Of a stretch of 45,658 nucleotides of DNA, positions 23,914 to 31,837 are shown one piece after another. Below the pieces are notes generated by a model. It did no database searches, had not been told where the DNA came from, and was given only the letters and a program-made list of their open reading frames with translations. The stretch spans positions 27,824 to 73,481 of the forward strand of contig NZ_LMTS01000271.1 of the NCBI RefSeq assembly GCF_001541225.1, written 5' to 3'. The position numbers and the translations under genes are program-made. Position 1 is the first letter of the stretch. Every line of letters starts with the position of its first letter. The stretch is from Variovorax sp. WDL1 (GTDB taxonomy: Bacteria > Pseudomonadota > Gammaproteobacteria > Burkholderiales > Burkholderiaceae_C).

Positions 23914-25260
23914 TCAGGCGGTGATCCAGCCCACACAGCAGATCAGGATGCGCTTGTAGGCCAGCGCTTCCGCATCGGGCTTCGCCATGCGGCGGGTGAA
24001 CTCGATGTGGTTGAACGAGATCTTCTCGCCGTCAACGCCCTTGAAGTTCTCCTCGTTCTCCTGCCGCGCAGGGAACAGCCGGGCCACCAGCTCGTGGGTG
24101 GGCTCTCCGCTGTAGACACGATGCAGGTTCTCGCCATTGCGCACCAGCAGGAACACGGCCCTGTTCTGGTGATTGCGGCGCATCCATTCCTGAGGATCGA
24201 TGTTCTCGTAGTCCACCGTGCGCCGGCGCATGGACACCGCCACCACACAGCGCGCGGTTGGGCAGATCTGCTGAAGCAAGGCGGGCGACTTGGCAATGTG
24301 CTCGTCGAAAAGCTCGATGCTCGAGTAATCGAAGTCCGCTTCGAGATCTGCCCAGACCGCCAGTTCCTCTTCGATGAAGAGCTTGCGCTGCATCAGGGTC
24401 AGCAACTCCTCGGCCGGCGCGGGCGCGCCTTCCTTGATCGTCACGACCTCGACGTTCTTGCCGGTGTAGAGGTCGAGCGAGGCGAGCCCCTTCATGAGCT
24501 CGTCCGTGAATTTGCGCACGTGGGAGGTCTGCGCCAGCGCCACGGCAGCCTTCTCTTTGAAGAACGGCGTCATGGCCCGGACCTTTGAAGCGATCGCGTC
24601 AGTACGCGTCGTCAGCCACCGCACCTTCGATTCGGCAATCACCGCCTCACGCTCGACCGTCACGCGGATCGCGGAGACGTCCTCCTGCGTTAGCCGGTGC
24701 TCTGCAACGAATGCGAGGTCGGTGCGCACGTTGCCGCCCCGAACCATCAGTTCGGAACTGGCGGTGGGGTTGACCAGGGAAGCAGGCTCCTCACCTCTCT
24801 CGCTCGCCGCACGCTTCGCTTCCTCTGCTCGCTTTGCCTCCCACGCGTCGAGGTCCTTCTGAATCGCAGGAGCGATCAGGGCCGGGTTGATCTGGCCTTC
24901 GAGCAGCTCGGTGTTCGCTGCGGCGATCTCGGTCTGGAGATGGCGCAGCTCGCGCTCGCGCACCTCCGCGCCGTCTGGTGCATATTCCCAGTCATCCAGG
25001 AACTCGCCCACGAGGAACTCATACCGGCCGTCGCCGCCCTCCAAGGGATGCGTGGCCAGCTTCACGGTATGCGGCTTGCCGTCGAACTCAACCACGTCCA
25101 GCAACAGCAGCACGACGCCTTGGGGAAGACCTCGCTTGCTTTCCGCTTTGCGGCGCCAGTAGTGCCCAGGCTCAAGAGTCTGGAATCGCTCTACGAGGCG
25201 GAAGTCTTCGCTGGAGTAAGTGTCGTCGGAGGAAAGGGTGATCGTGGCCAGCTCGTTCAT
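23914..25260 (-). CDS. N-terminal part of the large split protein of unknown function
   Basis: It starts at ATG 25260 (MNELATITLSSDDTYSSEDF). The frame stays open upstream, but those residues are AT-rich and unlike coding sequence. The first about 120 residues are strand-rich (QGVVLLLLDVVEFDGKPHTV). They are followed by a long charged, probably coiled-coil region (EVRERELRHLQTEIAAANTE, LDAWEAKRAEEAKRAASERG). Then comes a region with DYENIDPQEWMRRNHQNRAV and FLLVRNGENLHRVYSGEPTH. It stops at 23914 after YKRILICCVGWITA, just past a (CA)3 run at 23932-23937. Dropping one dinucleotide there gives ILICC-GLDHRLKLFGDW and a single protein of 1039 residues, since 3122 minus 2 is divisible by 3. Confidence 0.7.
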   Translation of the reverse strand: MNELATITLSSDDTYSSEDFRLVERFQTLEPGHYWRRKAESKRGLPQGVVLLLLDVVEFDGKPHTVKLATHPLEGGDGRYEFLVGEFLDDWEYAPDGAEVRERELRHLQTEIAAANTELLEGQINPALIAPAIQKDLDAWEAKRAEEAKRAASERGEEPASLVNPTASSELMVRGGNVRTDLAFVAEHRLTQEDVSAIRVTVEREAVIAESKVRWLTTRTDAIASKVRAMTPFFKEKAAVALAQTSHVRKFTDELMKGLASLDLYTGKNVEVVTIKEGAPAPAEELLTLMQRKLFIEEELAVWADLEADFDYSSIELFDEHIAKSPALLQQICPTARCVVAVSMRRRTVDYENIDPQEWMRRNHQNRAVFLLVRNGENLHRVYSGEPTHELVARLFPARQENEENFKGVDGEKISFNHIEFTRRMAKPDAEALAYKRILICCVGWITA

Positions 25261-25483
25261 GCAAATCAGCTTACGGAGCCGACTACTGAACCCGCAAGGA
25301 CAACTCGAAATAAATTTGGCGCGGCACGAGATCAATGCGCTCCGGAGCTGAGATCGAGGAATCAACTTGAAACTGAGAATCCATCCCGCGCCTCTATTCG
25401 TCATCGAGCCCGAGCCGCCCCAGGACCAAGATTACGTCTGGTGAGCCGAATCCGATCGCGCGATCAGAAACGTGAACTGAATC

Positions 25484-25780
25484 TCAGACAGGAGTGGCCT
25501 CGGCGAGCACCCTCGCACGGATTGCGGGAGGCAAGTCGGCGGGGGTGCGCAGATCGACGGGAACGCCCAGCAGTGTCTCGAGCTCGACTTGCAGGCCGCC
25601 CAGGTCGAACAGCGTCGCGCCGGGCAGCGCATCGACCAGCAGATCGAGATCGCTGCCGACCTGGTCGGCGCCGCGCAGGACCGATCCAAACACGCGCAGG
25701 TTCGTCACGGGAAAGCGGCCCGCCGCCTCCCGCACGGCAGCCCGCTTCAGATCAAGCACCAGTGAGGGTCGCACAGGCAC
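25484..25780 (-). CDS. MNT-type minimal nucleotidyltransferase
   Basis: A 98-residue protein with the full nucleotidyltransferase signature: VFGSVLRGADQVGSDLDLLV (G-S then D-x-D) near residues 30-49 and the third acidic position in GVPVDLRTPADL. MNT proteins are the antitoxins of HEPN/MNT (type VII) pairs and inactivate the HEPN toxin by AMP or oligo-AMP addition. Here no HEPN gene is adjacent: upstream is the 348-residue zinc-ribbon-like gene, 36 bp away, and downstream is 223 bp without a gene. It is either an orphan or the modifier of an unrelated neighbour. The start (MPVRPSLVLDLKRAAVREAA) is plausible but lacks a strong ribosome binding site. Confidence 0.85.
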   Translation of the reverse strand: MPVRPSLVLDLKRAAVREAAGRFPVTNLRVFGSVLRGADQVGSDLDLLVDALPGATLFDLGGLQVELETLLGVPVDLRTPADLPPAIRARVLAEATPV

Positions 25781-25816
25781 CTTTCCAATCTCGTGGCGAT
25801 GGTAGAGCAGCGCCTT

Positions 25817-26863
25817 TCAGCCGCTGATGCGCTCCGGTTGCTGGTCTTCTTCGCCGGCGTCCTCGGGGGCTTCCTCACCTGAGCCCGCGGCATCATCCGC
25901 CACCCGTTCCGCCGCCGCATTGGCATCTGCAGGGCGGTACTTGTCGGGGATCGCGCCATGCCGTTGAGTCAAGACAGCAGTGGCTGCCTCTGTCTCTGGT
26001 CGCCAGCTGTCGATGATCTTCTTCAGGCGGGGGATCTCGCGCTTGAGGCCGGCGATGTCCCGCTCGATGTCCCAAACGTGGGCGTCGTAGACCTTCTTCC
26101 ACCCGGGCATGTCGCGCGTGATCTTCTTTAGGCGCTTCACGCCTTTCTCGCGCACGAGCACCGAAAGCTCCGTCAGCTCTGGGCAGCGCGCCAGCACGGC
26201 CTCCTCGCGTCGCAGCTGGTCGACGCGCATGGAGAGCATGTAGCGCGGGCCGTCGTCCGTCGTCTCCAGCGGCATAAACTTGGTGCCCGGGCAGCTGGCC
26301 GTCTGCCAGCCGTGGCCGGGGCGGGTGTATCCGTGGTGGGCCATCCGGCCTGTGGGCTCGCCCCCCATAACCGCGATCGGGCGTTGGCAGCAGCCGCAGG
26401 ACATGCGCAGCTGGTCGGGGTTCGCCGGCGCGCGCGGCGGCGTGGGCGCACGGCCCTTGACGATCTTGTCTTTGAGCCCCGTCACCGCCTGGGCGAGGGG
26501 CAGCAGTTCCTGCAGCACGGCCCGCATCGCATCGACGGCTGGGCCTTCTACCTTCGTCGCCGCAACGCGCTTTGCCGCGGCGTGCACATCGTGCAGGCCG
26601 TAGACGTTCACCTTGTAGTAGAGGTCCTGAAGCTCCTCGGACATGCTGCCGTTGCGCCAGACCTCGCCGGAGAAGTGGCGATCGGCGACGCTTCGGCTCC
26701 AGGCCTCGCTCACGGCATTCGAGAGGACAGACTTCGCTTCCTGGAGGACGGCGTTGCGGATCTCGCCCGCCTCCACGGCGGCAGCGATGGTCTTCAAGGC
26801 GGCTTCAAGCCTGGAGAGGCTGCGCGCAGCAGCGCAGAGGACGGGAAAGTCGTTCGGATGCAT
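25817..26863 (-). CDS. hypothetical protein with Cys/His zinc-ribbon-like centre, 348 aa
   Basis: The N-terminal half is helical (AARSLSRLEAALKTIAAAVE, LQEAKSVLSNAVSEAWSRSV). Near residues 150-195 lies RMSCGCCQRPIAVMGGEP, then GRMAHHGYTRPGHGWQTASC. This Cys-x-Cys-Cys and later His/Cys arrangement could bind zinc. It is followed by charged helices (DIERDIAGLKREIPRLKKII) and an acidic, disordered end (GSGEEAPEDAGEEDQQPERI). The family was not recognised; genes of this look are common cargo of plasmids and integrative elements. It heads the leftward set that continues with the MNT gene, and its upstream region carries an inverted repeat. Confidence 0.65.
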   Translation of the reverse strand: MHPNDFPVLCAAARSLSRLEAALKTIAAAVEAGEIRNAVLQEAKSVLSNAVSEAWSRSVADRHFSGEVWRNGSMSEELQDLYYKVNVYGLHDVHAAAKRVAATKVEGPAVDAMRAVLQELLPLAQAVTGLKDKIVKGRAPTPPRAPANPDQLRMSCGCCQRPIAVMGGEPTGRMAHHGYTRPGHGWQTASCPGTKFMPLETTDDGPRYMLSMRVDQLRREEAVLARCPELTELSVLVREKGVKRLKKITRDMPGWKKVYDAHVWDIERDIAGLKREIPRLKKIIDSWRPETEAATAVLTQRHGAIPDKYRPADANAAAERVADDAAGSGEEAPEDAGEEDQQPERISG

Positions 26864-26894
26864 GGTGACCCGAATTTAAACACCGCGACACAGC

Positions 26895-26925
26895 ATTCGC
26901 GCGAAATATTCGACTGCGCGCGAAT
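26895..26925. promoter_or_regulatory. inverted repeat, candidate operator of the 26863 gene
   Basis: ATTCGCGCG and CGCGCGAAT form 9-bp arms separated by 13 AT-richer bases (AAATATTCGACTG). The left arm is also within a 10-bp palindrome TTCGCGCGAA, so CGCGCGAA occurs twice in the same direction. It lies 31 bp upstream of the 26863 start, where a repressor site or promoter would be expected. Confidence 0.55.
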
Positions 26926-27079
26926 GGTGCCCAAGCCTCTGATTCCGTGCACTATCTAGGCTTGGATTTCGCCCTGAAGCGCCCTCATCACGACGTCGAT
27001 GGAGGAACTGAGGTAAACGACCGCGCGAGCGCCAACAGGCTTGGCGTCATGTACTGAGCGACCTCACTGGGCCCCACGA

Positions 27080-27832
27080 CTAATGCCCGGCGGACAGTCG
27101 AACTCCCCCGGCGTCCATTTTGGAAGGGTCAAGGTTGTCGGCGCAGGCCCAGTAGTCGCGTCCGTTCAGGTTCACATAGAAGCGCATGCCCATGTGGTCT
27201 GGAAACCACTCCGCGCCCAGTTTGTGGTCGAACGCAAAGTCCGATAGGCGGCCGTAGCTCAGGGACGGCACTTCGATCTTTTCGCCTCGATGTGCCAGCT
27301 CCATGAACAACATGCAGAAAGCAGCGTTCTCCGGGTCCTCGAAGGTTTGGTCTTCGACTTCTTCACCAGTCTTGATGCGCACGTTTGCCGGAAGCCCAGG
27401 CGCGGTTCCGCGTCTGCCGAGCCAAAGTTGATCGGTCAGGAGCCACCAGGCCTCCCCAGGGCTGGCTTCAACGTTGATGGCCCCACCATTGCTGTCAATG
27501 CGCAGGGTAAAGGGCTTGCCGTCATTGAGCATTGGATGCGTCAGGATGCCCCATCTCACGAAAGGCACCCCGATGCCGTACTTCAAGGTCATGGCGGGGT
27601 CCGAGAACTTAGAGAACACCCCTTCGATCGCGGCTCGATTGACCTTCACTAGCTGCCCTGCCCGCCGCTTCTCCATGGAGCTCTTGGCCAATGCCAGGAT
27701 GGCATTGCGGGCCACCTTGTCATAGGGGCGCTTGAATGCGAGGTAGAAGACGAAGAGGGAGGCGCCCCAACTCGGAATGGCCAGGGCAAGTGCGACGAGG
27801 AAAAGGACTCGAGGGCGAGGAAAGAGGATCAT
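27080..27832 (-). CDS. single-pass membrane protein of unknown function, 250 aa
   Basis: Starting at ATG 27832 (MILFPRPRVLFLVALALAIP) gives one N-terminal hydrophobic segment that could be a signal anchor (SWGASLFVFYLAF). A soluble domain of about 215 residues follows (LVKVNRAAIEGVFSKFSDPA, NAAFCMLFMELAHRGEKIEV, PDHMGMRFYVNLNGRDYW). The reading frame extends upstream, but those residues are not hydrophobic and precede the natural signal anchor. The bulk of the protein is expected in the periplasm. The family was not recognised. The nearest genes on the same strand are the XRE regulator, about 180 bp upstream, and the 26863 gene downstream after a 216-bp gap. Confidence 0.65.
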   Translation of the reverse strand: MILFPRPRVLFLVALALAIPSWGASLFVFYLAFKRPYDKVARNAILALAKSSMEKRRAGQLVKVNRAAIEGVFSKFSDPAMTLKYGIGVPFVRWGILTHPMLNDGKPFTLRIDSNGGAINVEASPGEAWWLLTDQLWLGRRGTAPGLPANVRIKTGEEVEDQTFEDPENAAFCMLFMELAHRGEKIEVPSLSYGRLSDFAFDHKLGAEWFPDHMGMRFYVNLNGRDYWACADNLDPSKMDAGGVRLSAGH

Positions 27833-28014
27833 TGCATGCTGTGAAGTTGCAGGAGACGCTGCAAAACTAAGCAGCAACGGCCGACGACATTGGCTCTCGG
27901 GATTATCGGTGGTAGCCCGAGGATTTGCAGGGCTCTTGCTTAGATCGCCGGGAGAGATCACACCTCATCATGTCGTCGATAGCCTGACGTCGATCCGGGC
28001 TCGCCAGGCCTTCG

Positions 28015-28767
28015 TCAGTGGCGGGTAATCGGCTCTTCTGGATCCGTGTCCACATCAACCCCCATCGCCAGGAATTGATCACGATGCTCGTCAAGCCACG
28101 ATAGGACGGAGTCGCGAAGGTCGTCATACCAAGGGGCCATGACCGAGGTCGCTCTCAGAAGTCCGCCTCCCGTGTCGTAGACCGCCTCGGTGCGGATCCA
28201 ATCAGATGTAGGGCGTTCCTCCAGAAAGGCAGCTCGAAGTTCTGCCTCTACGTGCCTGAACGCCTCCTGATGCTTCTCAGGAACTTCATCGAAATCCGGC
28301 CATGGCAATCCGATCGTTCCCATGATCTCCGCAAGTGGCGCATCCATGTCGATCTCTTCGACATCAATGAACACTGCGGTGACCATTTCCGCCTCGCGCG
28401 CGAGCGTCTCAAGAAAGGAATCTGCGTCCATATGGGCGTGAGGAGCCTCATGCCAGCCATGAACTTCGCACATCACTGGCAGCACGTCGATCGAGTCGCA
28501 TAGGGCCATAAGTCGCCCCACGAAATTGAACTCGTTGAGCTCCTCTTGCACCTGGGCCGCCGTCTCGTCGTCGCAAAGGTCCTCGGGCATTACGTCCTCC
28601 CAACCGTTCATTTGCGCAAGAAGAAGCAACCTCATCACGTATCGAACTGAGAGCTCATCATCGCCATGCTCTAGGCGCCTGTACTCGGGCAGCGGTATGT
28701 CGAGCTTCTGCGCCAGTTCTGCCTGTGTGAGCTTCATCCGCGTCCGTGCGGCCTTCAGCTTGGTCAC
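28015..28767 (-). CDS. XRE-family HTH protein with large C-terminal domain, 250 aa
   Basis: The first 60 residues are a lambda-repressor-type HTH: AARTRMKLTQAELAQKLDIP, then LPEYRRLEHGDDELSVRYVM. Helix 2 is LTQAELAQKL and the recognition helix follows. The remaining about 190 residues are acidic, with an unrecognised domain (MPEDLCDDETAAQVQEELNE, DVLPVMCEVHGWHEAPHAHM). The Cys, His and Asp residues in that stretch could bind a metal or form an active site. It is divergent from the PD-(D/E)XK-like nuclease gene, with 310 bp between them, and may control it. No protease signature (GxSA or Ser-Lys) is seen. Confidence 0.75.
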   Translation of the reverse strand: MTKLKAARTRMKLTQAELAQKLDIPLPEYRRLEHGDDELSVRYVMRLLLLAQMNGWEDVMPEDLCDDETAAQVQEELNEFNFVGRLMALCDSIDVLPVMCEVHGWHEAPHAHMDADSFLETLAREAEMVTAVFIDVEEIDMDAPLAEIMGTIGLPWPDFDEVPEKHQEAFRHVEAELRAAFLEERPTSDWIRTEAVYDTGGGLLRATSVMAPWYDDLRDSVLSWLDEHRDQFLAMGVDVDTDPEEPITRH

Positions 28768-29077
28768 GATAGCGCCCGGTCGACAGGCGACGACAACGCC
28801 GCGCGGTTCTCGCCGGCGCCAAAGGAGCTGGATTCAAATTCGGCACGCGCGGAAGGCAGCACTACAAACCTCCTGTCGGCTGCGCCAATCCTACTACCAG
28901 CGGACTGGTGCGAGCTTCGCGGCGATGTCCTTGCTGCTGACGCGGAATGGTTCGAAGTCGACGTCGAAGGCATTGGCCTCGGACACACACGGTGCAGCAG
29001 GTCGACCAGGTTAGTTGCTACGCAAGGGCGGCTCCGCTAATCTCTTCCGCTTTCCTTTCACCGCCCGTCATTCAAAC
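28768..29077. other. 310-bp divergent intergenic region
   Basis: This lies between the divergent XRE and nuclease genes. I see no convincing gene. A rightward frame reading LPADWCELRGDVLAADAEWF then EVDVEGIGLG (about 28890-28985) has protein-like character and could be the remnant of a lost gene, but it has no start or ribosome binding site. Promoters for both flanking genes must lie here. Confidence 0.5.
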
Positions 29078-29800
29078 ATGTTGCCCAAAGATCTAGAGCT
29101 CCAAGCCTTCGATTACCTCCAGGTCTACCTCCAGGAACGGCTTCCGGGGTGCAGCCTGCGGCCAACCATGAACAAGGGCCGAGGAACAGCCAACCCCCAA
29201 CTAGCGGACGCGGTCCTAGAGCATGAAGGCCGCACGTATCACATCGAGATTAAGGCCAGTTCCAACAAAATCGACCACAACATTCGCTTCACCCATCAAA
29301 CCGTGACGAAGTCGATCGGCAAGGATCTGATCGTCGCCCTCATCTCCGATGTGGGAACGGGCAGTCCGAGCTTCGAGTTTTTCAGGCTGTCGGACGTGGT
29401 GCAGAGCTTGCGCATAGAGCCACGCTTCCTCATCGCAGCGAAGGACACCAGGAGCAAGAGGCAACCACTCGAGATCCTTCTGACGTTGGAAGATGCAGCG
29501 CTCGATGTGTCGAACTTGCTCGACAGTCAAGTACGAAACCACGTAAACATTCCGGTGGACCCGCTGTGGTCACCCTATATCGGCGGTACCGACCTAGACG
29601 GTTACCCGTATCCGCCATGGCTCAGGTACCCCAACCTGCCAAGGACGTCAATGGGATGGCGAATGGGAGCGGGCGAAGCGTATGCAGAGGAGTTTGATAG
29701 TTGGCTCGCGCGGCAGCCGACGGGCGTGCTTCAGGCCTATCAAGCGAAGTACCCCGCTCCTCTAGATTGGGCAGAAATTTGGCCGAGAAGCGAGGCGTGA
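29078..29800 (+). CDS. PD-(D/E)XK-like nuclease candidate, 240 aa
   Basis: Starting at ATG 29078 (MLPKDLELQAFDYLQVYLQE) gives a protein with the pattern of a restriction-endonuclease-like fold. It has an N-terminal helix, LADAVLEHEGRTYHIEIKAS with the Asp and the E-I-K of the active site near residues 45-64, and a following stretch TVTKSIGKDLIVALISDVG. The C-terminal part is aromatic and Pro-rich (DPLWSPYIGGTDLDGYPYPP). The DNA is noticeably less GC-rich than its neighbours (for example 29260-29330), which hints at separate acquisition. The catalytic assignment is by motif only. It faces away from an XRE regulator gene, an arrangement common in restriction or toxin loci. Confidence 0.65.
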   Translation: MLPKDLELQAFDYLQVYLQERLPGCSLRPTMNKGRGTANPQLADAVLEHEGRTYHIEIKASSNKIDHNIRFTHQTVTKSIGKDLIVALISDVGTGSPSFEFFRLSDVVQSLRIEPRFLIAAKDTRSKRQPLEILLTLEDAALDVSNLLDSQVRNHVNIPVDPLWSPYIGGTDLDGYPYPPWLRYPNLPRTSMGWRMGAGEAYAEEFDSWLARQPTGVLQAYQAKYPAPLDWAEIWPRSEA

Positions 29801-30039
29801 CCGAGCCGCTCGCCAAACACGGATCCCTCGCGCGGGCAGCCCGGTTGCTTGATGACGGCCCGACTGCGCCCCTGCCGCCCGAGCGTGGGGCAGGCCGCGC
29901 CTAGATGAGCGCGATGGCTCGTGCTCTTTCGTAGAAAGTTGACGCCGCCGTTCGGCTGATCCCACGGTCACGAAGGACGGTCACCTACACCGCTCGAACT
30001 CGAATTCGGCACGCTGGTTGGCTCAAATAGGAGAACCAC

Positions 30040-30219
30040 ATGGCAGACGACAAGAGCAAGGTGGGCGGACAAGACCGCAGCCGCATCAACCTGAACGAGG
30101 ACTACGAGGTCAGGGATTGGTCCAAGTCGCTCGGTGTCACTGAAGACGAGTTGCGCAAGGCAGTCGCCGCAGTGGGAAATCAGGCGGACAAGGTCCGGGA
30201 GTATCTGAAGAAGAAGTAA
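30040..30219 (+). CDS. DUF3606 family protein, 59 aa
   Basis: The sequence MADDKSKVGGQDRSRINLNE, then DYEVRDWSKSLGVTEDELRK, then AVAAVGNQADKVREYLKKK is a full-length match to the small DUF3606 family common in Proteobacteria. Members are about 60 residues, soluble and helical, of unknown function, often in stress-related settings. The start has a good GGAG ribosome binding site six bases upstream. The stop is at 30217. It sits alone between the nuclease gene and a small Cys-rich gene about 110 bp downstream. Confidence 0.88.
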   Translation: MADDKSKVGGQDRSRINLNEDYEVRDWSKSLGVTEDELRKAVAAVGNQADKVREYLKKK

Positions 30220-30326
30220 GGCGCGCCGTGGCAAGCAGGAACGACAGTGGCTCGCGCTTCGCTGAACAAAGGCGACACGAAGCCGGCGCAGATATCAGCT
30301 GCGGATTCCGCGCGAGGGGGTAAACG

Positions 30327-30533
30327 ATGAAGTCCGTCAGCTGTCCGGTCTGCGCCTGGTCAGGCTGGGTCTGTGAAGTCCACACCGACCGCCCTTCGGA
30401 GGTCGCCACCGAGGGCGGCTGTTCCTGCGGGGGAGCCGCAGCACCTTGCAAGTGCAACCCAGACGCGGTCTATGACTTTGCAGCTGTGTTCGCAGCCGTA
30501 GATCCGGAGTCGGTCAAGGACTGGGTGCACTGA
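30327..30533 (+). CDS. small Cys-rich, probable metal-binding protein, 68 aa
   Basis: The ATG at 30327 has a GAGGGGG ribosome binding site ten bases upstream. The protein starts MKSVSCPVCAWSGWVCEVHT with a C-x-x-C pair and continues GGCSCGGAAAPCKCNP, giving seven Cys in all. They could form one or two zinc or iron centres. The acidic C-terminus ends ESVKDWVH. No family was recognised. It may be co-transcribed with the DUF3606 gene. A strong inverted repeat 140 bp downstream could end the transcript. Confidence 0.6.
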   Translation: MKSVSCPVCAWSGWVCEVHTDRPSEVATEGGCSCGGAAAPCKCNPDAVYDFAAVFAAVDPESVKDWVH

Positions 30534-30953
30534 TTGCGCAGTCGGAATGTTCCTCCACCCGCAAGACACTTCTCACATCGAGTATGGCGCCAGACGTATG
30601 GCGAGGGCCAGGAAGCAGAAGACAATGACAATACGGTTTCGGCAAAACCCTCCGCGGCAATCCGAGACTGCGAGGGCCCTCCGGACGAACGAAAGTTGAC
30701 GGAGGGCCCTTCGTCATGGGGCACCGTGCAGCACAACTGCAGGTCCACCACCACGGAGGATGGAGCGGCCCTGAGCGAACCCAGCGCGACTGCGAGCGAG
30801 CTGCGCGTGATCGACGAAGCCGGCCGGGCTTACACCAATCACGTGGGAACCTTCCAAGCATTGCAGCCGCTGTCGGCCGGCGTGCGTGGAAACGCATCCG
30901 GCGCAGCCGACCGTCACGCGCCTTGTGACCCACCTGTGCGCAACCGGGCGCCG
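30534..30953. other. 420-bp region without a confident gene
   Basis: Apart from the hairpin at 30673-30710 I see no clear feature. A long rightward frame crosses it but has low-complexity composition and is antisense to the real gene at 30954-31199. The segment LRVIDEAGRAYTNHVGTFQA (about 30800-30860) has some protein character but no start with a ribosome binding site. Confidence 0.45.
30673..30710. terminator. 11-bp hairpin, probable bidirectional terminator
   Basis: AGGGCCCTCCG at 30673-30683 pairs perfectly with CGGAGGGCCCT at 30700-30710 across a 16-base loop. The stem is very GC-rich and sits between a rightward gene (ending 30533) and a leftward gene (ending 30954). There is only a weak T-run, so Rho may assist. 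Confidence 0.6.
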
Positions 30954-31199
30954 TCAGTTCGGGTAGAGCACGGCGCGGATGTGCTGGCCCGTGTTGCCGT
31001 TTTCCGTCTCGTACTCTTCTGCGATCGTGGCCGCCCGCTCGACCAGCGCAGTGAAGGCATCGACGAGATTCTGATCCAGCGGATCACCGGGCCGGATCAG
31101 GCCGTGCTCCGTCGCGATCGCGCGGAAGACCTCCAGCGGCTCGGCCGTGTCGGGCGCTGGCTCCGGGAATGGGTTGTATGGCGGGCTGTCGAAGCTCAT
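30954..31199 (-). CDS. small hypothetical protein, 81 aa
   Basis: The sequence MSFDSPPYNPFPEPAPDTAE starts with a Pro-rich segment. It is followed by a helical core, PLEVFRAIATEHGLIRPGDP and NLVDAFTALVERAATIAEEY, and a short end (GQHIRAVLYPN). The pattern is coherent and acidic, while the opposite strand is low in complexity, which supports this strand. The ATG at 31199 is preceded by an AGGAGAATGACC stretch, a good ribosome binding site. The family was not recognised. Nothing obvious links it to its neighbours. Confidence 0.65.
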   Translation of the reverse strand: MSFDSPPYNPFPEPAPDTAEPLEVFRAIATEHGLIRPGDPLDQNLVDAFTALVERAATIAEEYETENGNTGQHIRAVLYPN

Positions 31200-31418
31200 C
31201 GGTCATTCTCCTTCGAGTCTTTCTGCAAGATACCCCGATACGGGCCGGTATTTTCACGAAGCACCCGAGCGGTTGAAGCTTTCGGCCGAGACCGCCCGTT
31301 TGCTCGTTGATTGGCGACGTCGAAGGAATCGAACGGGGAAACGGGTGGCAAGCAACCCGCCGCGCAAAGTCCTTCGGTTCGTGCGTCACACGGGCCCTTG
31401 AATCGCGGCCTGCGCCAG

Positions 31419-31811
31419 CTACTCATCTGCGCGGTGCAATTTGTGCCCTTGCAGATAGCTCGCGGCTGCAGCGCGGCCAACTTCCTTGCATCGCTCGATA
31501 TCGGCGTTGGTAGGCCTTTTGGAAAGGCGTGTATGGCAGGCCAGTTCAGCGGCGGACTGCTCCTCTGCAGCATGGGCGAATGACAAATCGAGCGCTCTCG
31601 GCGCAGGTCCATTCCGCAACGCTTTGGCTACGGACTCTTCCACTTGCGGGGCCACCCGCTTGCTTCGTTCCAGCTGTTCGTTGAGGGACCGCCGATTGGG
31701 CCACTGGCATCCTGGACGATCAGCTTCGTCAGGGGTGCAATCGGGCGCCTGCGCGTGGGCGGTGCCCGCGGTCAGAACGATCAAGAGAGTCGTGAAGAAG
31801 TGCTTGCTCAT
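31419..31811 (-). CDS. small secreted hypothetical protein, 130 aa
   Basis: A clear signal peptide (MSKHFFTTLLIVLTAGTAHA, cleaved before QAPDC) is followed by a short loop with two Cys (DCTPDEADRPGCQWPNRRS). Charged helices follow (SLNEQLERSKRVAPQVEESV, HAAEEQSAAELACHTRLSKR), with two more Cys in the C-terminal half (ACHTR, ERCKEV). Four Cys in a periplasmic protein suggest two disulfides. The family was not recognised. It lies 26 bp downstream of the recombinase on the same strand and could be cargo carried at the element's end. Confidence 0.65.
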   Translation of the reverse strand: MSKHFFTTLLIVLTAGTAHAQAPDCTPDEADRPGCQWPNRRSLNEQLERSKRVAPQVEESVAKALRNGPAPRALDLSFAHAAEEQSAAELACHTRLSKRPTNADIERCKEVGRAAAASYLQGHKLHRADE

Positions 31812-31837
31812 GTCTCGGGGTTGTCGGGCTGGTTCCT

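Noticed and set aside
29901..29985. Leftward fragment reading TVLRDRGISRTAASTFYERA then RAIALI-stop
   Set aside because: It has an HTH-like look but only 27 codons between stops and no ribosome binding site; at most the remnant of a lost gene.
30534..31310. Rightward frame of 258 codons
   Set aside because: It crosses a strong hairpin and is antisense to the better-supported 30954-31199 gene; composition is Arg/Ser/Ala-rich.
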